From Ectopseudomonas composti (lineage in GTDB: Bacteria; Pseudomonadota; Gammaproteobacteria; Pseudomonadales; Pseudomonadaceae): a stretch of DNA of 64,000 nt. The notes under the pieces were generated by a model. It searched no databases, was not told where the DNA came from, and saw nothing but the letters and a program-made list of their open reading frames with translations. This document shows, one piece after another, positions 59,861 through 64,000 of the stretch. The position numbers were made by a program, and so were the translations under genes. The stretch spans positions 1-64,000 of the forward strand of contig NZ_FOWP01000011.1 in assembly GCF_900115475.1 (NCBI RefSeq). The letters run 5' to 3'. Within the stretch, counting starts at the first letter, position 1. Each line of letters begins with the position of its first letter.

Positions 59861-60172
59861 ATGTACGCAGTAATTGTTACTGGTGGCAAGCAATACAAAG
59901 TCACCGAAGGCGAATTCCTCAAGATCGAGAAACTCGAAGTCGCTACCGGCGAAGCCGTGACTTTCGATCGCGTTCTGCTGATCGGCAATGGCGACGACGT
60001 TCAGATCGGCGCTCCGGTCGTAGACGGCGCTAAAGTGGTTGCCGAAGTCGTGTCGCAAGGCCGTCACGATAAAGTGCGCATCATCAAGTTCCGCCGTCGT
60101 AAGCACCACATGAAGCGTCAGGGCCACCGTCAGTGGTTCACTGAGATCAAAATCACCGGTATCCAGGCCTGA
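59861..60172 (+). CDS. rplU: 50S ribosomal protein L21
   Basis: This 103-residue L21 protein binds 23S rRNA: N-terminal MYAVIVTGGKQYKV and the basic C-terminal half RRRKHHMKRQGHRQWFTEI. It is the first gene of rplU-rpmA; ACGGAGA lies upstream. It starts 246 bases from ispB in divergent orientation. Confidence 0.98.
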   Translation: MYAVIVTGGKQYKVTEGEFLKIEKLEVATGEAVTFDRVLLIGNGDDVQIGAPVVDGAKVVAEVVSQGRHDKVRIIKFRRRKHHMKRQGHRQWFTEIKITGIQA

Positions 60173-60209
60173 TTCGTCGGCCCCGATCCCTTTATAGGAG
60201 TATTGACTC

Positions 60210-60467
60210 ATGGCACACAAAAAAGCTGGCGGTTCTACCCGTAACGGCCGCGATTCCGAAAGTAAACGCCTTGGCGTGAAAATGTATGGTGGTCAGGTCA
60301 TCAAGGCCGGCAACATCATCGTTCGTCAGCGCGGCACCGAGTTCCATGCCGGTTTCGGCGTGGGCATGGGCAAAGACCACACCCTCTTCGCTAAAGTCGA
60401 AGGCGTGGTCAAGTTCGAAGTGAAGGGCGCTTTCGGCCGTCGCTACGTGAGCGTCGTTCAGGCCTAA
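60210..60467 (+). CDS. rpmA: 50S ribosomal protein L27
   Basis: This 85-residue protein begins MAHKKAGGSTRNGRDSESKR, the standard L27 sequence whose N-terminal tail reaches the peptidyl-transferase centre. No N-terminal extension needing cleavage (as in Firmicutes) is present. TAGGAG precedes the ATG, 37 bases after rplU; a terminator follows. Confidence 0.98.
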   Translation: MAHKKAGGSTRNGRDSESKRLGVKMYGGQVIKAGNIIVRQRGTEFHAGFGVGMGKDHTLFAKVEGVVKFEVKGAFGRRYVSVVQA

Positions 60468-60482
60468 TCGCCGACGCGCTGG

Positions 60483-60512
60483 AAAAGCCCTGTCCGTAGG
60501 ACGGGGCTTTTT
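60483..60512 (+). terminator. Terminator after rpmA
   Basis: The stem AAAAGCCCtgTCC / GGAcgGGGCTTTT has a GTA loop and ends in TTTTTT, 15 bases past the stop. Confidence 0.88.
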
Positions 60513-60709
60513 TATTGGCCCGCCGTCCATGGCGGCAACACTCTGGGCCGTCACAAGCGGCGTTAAAAAACGCTCCAGGCGTTTTTTTTGTTTCTGTATC
60601 CTTGGGTTCTTGCCCGATTACCCATAACGCCACGCTATTTGCGTGGGGTCATCCGGCAAGAGCCTTTACGTTGTTCTGTTGACCCGCAGCGCTTGCGGGA
60701 GGCGTATCC

Positions 60710-61930
60710 ATGAAATTTGTCGACGAAGTTTCGATTTTTGTAAAAGCCGGTGACGGCGGTAACGGCATGATGGCCTTCCGTCGCGAGAAATTCATCGAGA
60801 AGGGCGGCCCCAACGGCGGCGATGGTGGCGACGGCGGCTCGGTATTCCTCGAGGCCACCGCCAACCTCAACACCCTGATCGATTACCGCTACACGCGTAA
60901 ATTCAACGCGCAGAATGGCGAGAAGGGCGGTAGCACCGACTGCACCGGCGCCAAGGGCGAGGATCTGATTCTGCCGGTGCCGATTGGCACCACGGTGATC
61001 GACGTGGCGACTCAGGAAGTGATTGGCGACCTGGTCAAGGCCGGTCAACGCCTGATGGTCGCCCAGGGCGGCTGGCACGGGTTGGGTAATACCCGCTTCA
61101 AGTCCAGTACCAACCGTGCGCCACGCCAGACCACGCCGGGCAAGCCGGGCGATTCGCGCGACCTCAAGCTGGAGTTGAAAGTGCTGGCTGACGTGGGTCT
61201 GCTCGGTCTGCCCAATGCCGGCAAGAGCACCTTCATCCGCGCCGTTTCCGCCGCCAAGCCGAAAGTCGCCGATTACCCCTTCACCACCCTGGTGCCGAAC
61301 CTGGGTGTGGTCAGCGTCGACCGCTTCAAGAGCTTCGTTGTCGCCGACATTCCGGGGCTGATCGAAGGCGCCTCCGACGGTGCTGGCCTGGGTATTCGCT
61401 TCCTCAAGCACCTGGCGCGTACCCGTCTGCTGCTGCACCTGGTGGACATGGCGCCGTTGGACGAGAGCGATCCGGCCGAGGCTGCGCAGGTGATCATCGA
61501 TGAACTGGGCCGCTTCAGCCCGGCGCTGGCCGAGCGTGATCGCTGGCTGGTGCTGAACAAGATGGACCAGGTGCCCGAGGACGAGCGCGAGGCGCGCAAG
61601 GCCGATATCGTTGCTCGCCTGAACTGGCAGGGCCCGGTTTATGTGGTCTCGGCGATCAGCCGCGACGGCACCGAGCGCATCAGCCGCGACATCATGCATT
61701 ACCTGGAAGTACGTGCCGAACGCATTGCCGAGGACCCGGTATTCGCCGAGGAGCTGGCGGATCTGGATCAGCGTATCGAAGACGAGGCGCGTGCCCGTCT
61801 GCAGGCGCTGGACGACCAGCGTGCGCTGCGTAAATCCGGTGTGCGCAGTGTCGACGATATCGACGAGGACGATGACTTCCTCGACGAAGAGGACGACGAT
61901 GGCCCGGAAATCATTTACGTCCGGGATTAA
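60710..61930 (+). CDS. obg: GTPase ObgE/CgtA
   Basis: This 406-residue GTPase participates in late 50S ribosome assembly and stress control. The Gly-rich Obg fold (residues 1-158) with GGPNGGDGGDGG is followed by the G domain (G1 GLPNAGKST at 166-174, G3 DIPG, G4 NKMDQ). An acidic C-terminal tail (DDIDEDDDFLDEEDDDG) is a normal variant in pseudomonads. GGGAGG lies nine bases upstream of the ATG. It is separated from rpmA by a terminator and has its own promoter region. Confidence 0.97.
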   Translation: MKFVDEVSIFVKAGDGGNGMMAFRREKFIEKGGPNGGDGGDGGSVFLEATANLNTLIDYRYTRKFNAQNGEKGGSTDCTGAKGEDLILPVPIGTTVIDVATQEVIGDLVKAGQRLMVAQGGWHGLGNTRFKSSTNRAPRQTTPGKPGDSRDLKLELKVLADVGLLGLPNAGKSTFIRAVSAAKPKVADYPFTTLVPNLGVVSVDRFKSFVVADIPGLIEGASDGAGLGIRFLKHLARTRLLLHLVDMAPLDESDPAEAAQVIIDELGRFSPALAERDRWLVLNKMDQVPEDEREARKADIVARLNWQGPVYVVSAISRDGTERISRDIMHYLEVRAERIAEDPVFAEELADLDQRIEDEARARLQALDDQRALRKSGVRSVDDIDEDDDFLDEEDDDGPEIIYVRD

Positions 61931-61939
61931 GCAAATTTC

Positions 61940-61967
61940 CAACGCCGCTTAATTGCGGCGTTTTTGT
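61940..61967. terminator. Terminator after obg
   Basis: The stem AACGCCGC / GCGGCGTT has a TTAATT loop and then TTTTT, nine bases after the stop codon. Confidence 0.85.
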
Positions 61968-61988
61968 AAGGGATGTTCTGAGATAGCC

Positions 61989-62056
61989 GTCATTCCCGCG
62001 TAGGCGGGAATCCAGAAACACCGCAGAACCTGGGCTCCCGCTTTCGTGGGAGTGAC
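61989..62056. repeat. dRS3-like inverted repeat (ATTCCCGC..GCGGGAAT)
   Basis: GTCATTCCCGCGTAGGCGGG forms a hairpin with its own end, followed by CTCCCGCTTTCGTGGGAGTGAC in partly inverted form. The first unit looks like the dRS3/ATTCCCGC family known from Neisseria and seen in pseudomonads. It lies 45 bases before proB. Confidence 0.75.
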
Positions 62057-62101
62057 GTTCAGACGTTGCCTAAGTGGGCCTCTGGCTAAGGTTGGAAGAT
62101 C

Positions 62102-63220
62102 ATGCGTGACAAGGTGACCGGCGCGCGGCGCTGGGTGGTGAAGATCGGCAGTGCGCTGCTGACCGCCGACGGGCGTGGCCTGGATCGTGCGGCCATGGCG
62201 GTATGGGTCAAGCAGATGGTCGCGCTGCGTGAGCAGGGCGTCGAGCTGGTGCTGGTGTCCTCCGGTGCGGTGGCGGCCGGGATGAGCCGACTGGGCTGGA
62301 CCAGCCGACCTAGTGCGATGCATGAGCTGCAGGCTGCTGCCGCCATCGGCCAGATGGCTCTGGTACAGGCTTGGGAGTCGAGCTTTGCCGAGCACAATCG
62401 CCGCACCGCGCAGGTTCTGCTGACTCACGACGATCTCTCCGACCGCAAGCGCTACCTCAACGCGCGCAGCACCTTGCGTACGCTGGTGAATCTCGATGTG
62501 ATCCCGGTGATCAACGAGAACGACACTGTAGTCACCGATGAAATCCGCTTCGGCGACAACGACACCTTGGCCGCGCTGGTGGCCAACCTGGTGGAGGCCG
62601 ATCTGCTGGTGATTCTCACCGACCGCGACGGCATGTATAACGCCGACCCGCGTCACAACCCCGATGCCGAGCTGATCTTCGAAGCCCGCGCCGATGACCC
62701 GGCGCTGGATGCTGTGGCTGGTGGCGTCGGTGGTGCGCTGGGACGTGGCGGTATGCAGACCAAGCTGCGTGCCTCGCGCCTGGCCGCACGTTCCGGTGCG
62801 TACACCGTCATCGTCGGTGGTGCTATAGAGCAGGTGCTGGCCCGCCTCAAGGGCGGCGAGCGTCTGGGCACGCTGCTGGCACCCGAGCGTGGTTTGCTGG
62901 CGGCGCGCAAGCAATGGCTGGCCGGTCATCTGCAGACGCGCGGTACCCTGGTGCTGGATGCTGGCGCGGTGAAAGCGCTGAGCCAGGATCGCAAGAGCCT
63001 GCTGCCAGTGGGGGTAAAAGCGGTGCAGGGCAGTTTCCGCCGTGGTGAGATGGTGGTCTGCGTATCGCCTGACGGTCGTGAGATTGCCCGTGGCCTGGTC
63101 AACTACAGCGCGCTGGAAGCACAGAAGATCATCGGCCAACCATCCGATGCCATCGAAAAGCTGCTCGGCTATGTCGATGAGCCGGAGCTGGTGCATCGGG
63201 ATAACCTGATCCTGGTTTAA
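62102..63220 (+). CDS. proB: Glutamate 5-kinase
   Basis: This 372-residue enzyme is the first step of proline synthesis. The amino acid kinase domain (about residues 7-245) contains KIGSALLTADG, SSGAVAAGM and ENDTVVTDEIRFGDNDTLAA in pieces (ENDTVVTDE, FGDNDTLAA). A C-terminal PUA domain follows (about 275-365). TGGAAG precedes the ATG. It is downstream of obg with a terminator and repeat between them, so a separate promoter is likely. Confidence 0.97.
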   Translation: MRDKVTGARRWVVKIGSALLTADGRGLDRAAMAVWVKQMVALREQGVELVLVSSGAVAAGMSRLGWTSRPSAMHELQAAAAIGQMALVQAWESSFAEHNRRTAQVLLTHDDLSDRKRYLNARSTLRTLVNLDVIPVINENDTVVTDEIRFGDNDTLAALVANLVEADLLVILTDRDGMYNADPRHNPDAELIFEARADDPALDAVAGGVGGALGRGGMQTKLRASRLAARSGAYTVIVGGAIEQVLARLKGGERLGTLLAPERGLLAARKQWLAGHLQTRGTLVLDAGAVKALSQDRKSLLPVGVKAVQGSFRRGEMVVCVSPDGREIARGLVNYSALEAQKIIGQPSDAIEKLLGYVDEPELVHRDNLILV

Positions 63221-63238
63221 AAGCGAAGGGAGAGTGCG

Positions 63239-63700
63239 ATGAATCTGTTCAAGGGATGTGCGCTGGGCCTTTTGATGTTACCCGGCGTGGCACTGGCCGA
63301 AACCATTGGCGAGGTGTCGACGGTGTTCAAATGGGTGGGGCCGAACGACAAGATCGTCGTCGAGGCTTTCGATGATCCCAAGGTAGAGGGCGTGACCTGT
63401 TATCTGTCGCGCGCCAAGACCGGCGGCGTGAAGGGTGGACTGGGCTTGGCCGAGGATCGTGCAGAGGCCTCCATCGCCTGTCGTCAGGTCGGTCCCATCG
63501 CATTCAAGGGCAAGCTCAAGGACGGCGAGGAGGTGTTCAAGGAGCGTACCTCGCTGGTGTTCAAAACCATGCAGGTGGTGCGTTTCTTCGACGCCAAGCG
63601 CAACACGCTGGTGTATCTGGTCTACAGCGACCGGGTGATCGAGGGCAGCCCGCAGAATGCGGTGACGGCCATTCCGATTCTGCCCTGGGGTCAGCAGTAA
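63239..63700 (+). CDS. creA: CreA family protein
   Basis: This 153-residue exported CreA family protein has the signal peptide MNLFKGCALGLLMLPGVALA and, in the mature part, the conserved CreA features VFKWVGPNDKIVVEAFDDPKVEGVTCY in pieces (VGPNDKIVVEAFDDP; VEGVTCYLSRAKTGG). GGGAGAG precedes the ATG. It is 18 bases after proB and probably co-transcribed. Its function is unknown; it has no connection with fungal CreA. Confidence 0.93.
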   Translation: MNLFKGCALGLLMLPGVALAETIGEVSTVFKWVGPNDKIVVEAFDDPKVEGVTCYLSRAKTGGVKGGLGLAEDRAEASIACRQVGPIAFKGKLKDGEEVFKERTSLVFKTMQVVRFFDAKRNTLVYLVYSDRVIEGSPQNAVTAIPILPWGQQ

Positions 63701-63715
63701 CCCGATCAGCGCCCA

Positions 63716-63745
63716 TAAAAAACGCCCCGAAGGGCGTTTTTTTAT
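63716..63745. terminator. Bidirectional terminator between creA and mqo
   Basis: AAAAAACGCCC / GGGCGTTTTTTT with a CGAA loop separates the two converging genes. Confidence 0.88.
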
Positions 63746-63754
63746 GCGTGACGA

Positions 63755-64000
63755 TCAGGCGCTGGGGGTATCCAGTTGCAGGCGCTGGTTCGATTGCGTC
63801 TGCACCTGGTGATAGCGCTCGGCGTCATGGGACAGAACCTCGGCCATGGCCGGGAAGATCTCGTCCAGCTTGGTCCGCCAGCCTTCGCTCTTGGTCTGCT
63901 CGGGGAAGCAGCGGCGGATCAGGTCGAGCATGATCGACACGGTCACCGATGCGCCCGGCGAAGCGCCGAGCAGAGCGGCGATGGTGCCGTCTTCCGCTGC
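63755..64000 (-). CDS. mqo: Malate:quinone oxidoreductase, C-terminal part (cut by window)
   Basis: The frame runs off the right edge. The visible 81 residues read AAEDGTIAALLGASPGASVT and then VSIMLDLIRRCFPEQT, the conserved C-terminal part of malate:quinone oxidoreductase, a membrane-bound FAD enzyme of the TCA cycle. The gene ends QRLQLDTPSA. It converges on creA, with a shared terminator. Confidence 0.85.
   Translation of the reverse strand, partial: AAEDGTIAALLGASPGASVTVSIMLDLIRRCFPEQTKSEGWRTKLDEIFPAMAEVLSHDAERYHQVQTQSNQRLQLDTPSA

Overview
The window looks like chromosomal DNA of a fluorescent-type Pseudomonas in the broad sense; my best guess is the P. mendocina/oleovorans (Ectopseudomonas) group. 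The evidence is GC-rich coding sequence throughout, a TtgABC/TtgR efflux locus, a bauR-bauA-bauC beta-alanine locus next to purine-salvage genes as in the PA0129-PA0148 area of P. aeruginosa (from memory), the ispB / rplU-rpmA-obg-proB-creA order, and groESL-fxsA-HugZ-SDR. Almost everything is ordinary core or common accessory Pseudomonas DNA. No rRNA, tRNA, CRISPR array, integrase, transposase or phage gene was found.

Layout. 1-550: end of a large mosaic inverted-repeat element (copy R1). 0.6-7.2 kb: RND multidrug pump ttgABC with the divergent repressor ttgR and a recognisable TtgR operator. 7.2-10.0 kb: a small protein, a quinone-reductase-like MDR protein, an ABM monooxygenase and a LysR regulator. 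10.1-18.8 kb: a metal-uptake island (TonB receptor, two PepSY membrane proteins, PCu(A)C copper chaperone, two DUF2946 proteins and an OprC-type copper receptor with its CxxxM/HxM site). 18.9-20.8 kb: LysR plus a fluoroacetate-dehalogenase-family hydrolase. 20.8-21.6 kb: repeat copy R2. 21.6-23.6 kb: a leuCD pair not linked to leuB. 23.8-24.6 kb: PepSY plus cytochrome b561-like genes.

24.7-34.3 kb: purine acquisition and salvage (adenine deaminase, a 2OG-Fe(II) oxygenase, a BMP-type binding protein, 8-oxoguanine deaminase, two permeases and a double ATPase), interrupted by a MerR regulator and a membrane gene. 34.5-40.1 kb: a membrane protein, an SDR, an overlapping TetR-YigZ-DUF922 operon and a chemoreceptor. 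40.4-44.4 kb: bauR/bauA/bauC. 44.6-46.5 kb: two small lipoproteins and an arylamine N-acetyltransferase. 46.6-47.3 kb: repeat copy R3.

47.36-49.36 kb is the one plainly foreign stretch. It is a lone AT-rich gene encoding an N-terminal GHKL (Hsp90/MutL/MORC-like) ATPase and a C-terminal PD-(D/E)XK nuclease-like domain, placed beside a NYN-domain gene that has lost everything after about its first 30 codons. This is the best candidate for an undescribed (defence-type) system. 49.9-52.2 kb: SulP transporter plus beta-carbonic anhydrase. 53.1-58.5 kb: InaA-like kinase, groEL-groES with a candidate sigma-32 promoter, fxsA, HugZ-like protein and SDR. 58.6-64.0 kb: ispB, rplU-rpmA, obg, proB, creA and the 3' end of mqo.

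The second notable theme is intergenic repeats. R1, R2 and R3 are roughly 0.5-0.8 kb imperfect palindromes built from small hairpins. The stems of these hairpins change between copies but stay base-paired. Simpler REP, GTAGGGTGCGC, CTCTGCGTGGG and dRS3-like repeats are scattered between genes.
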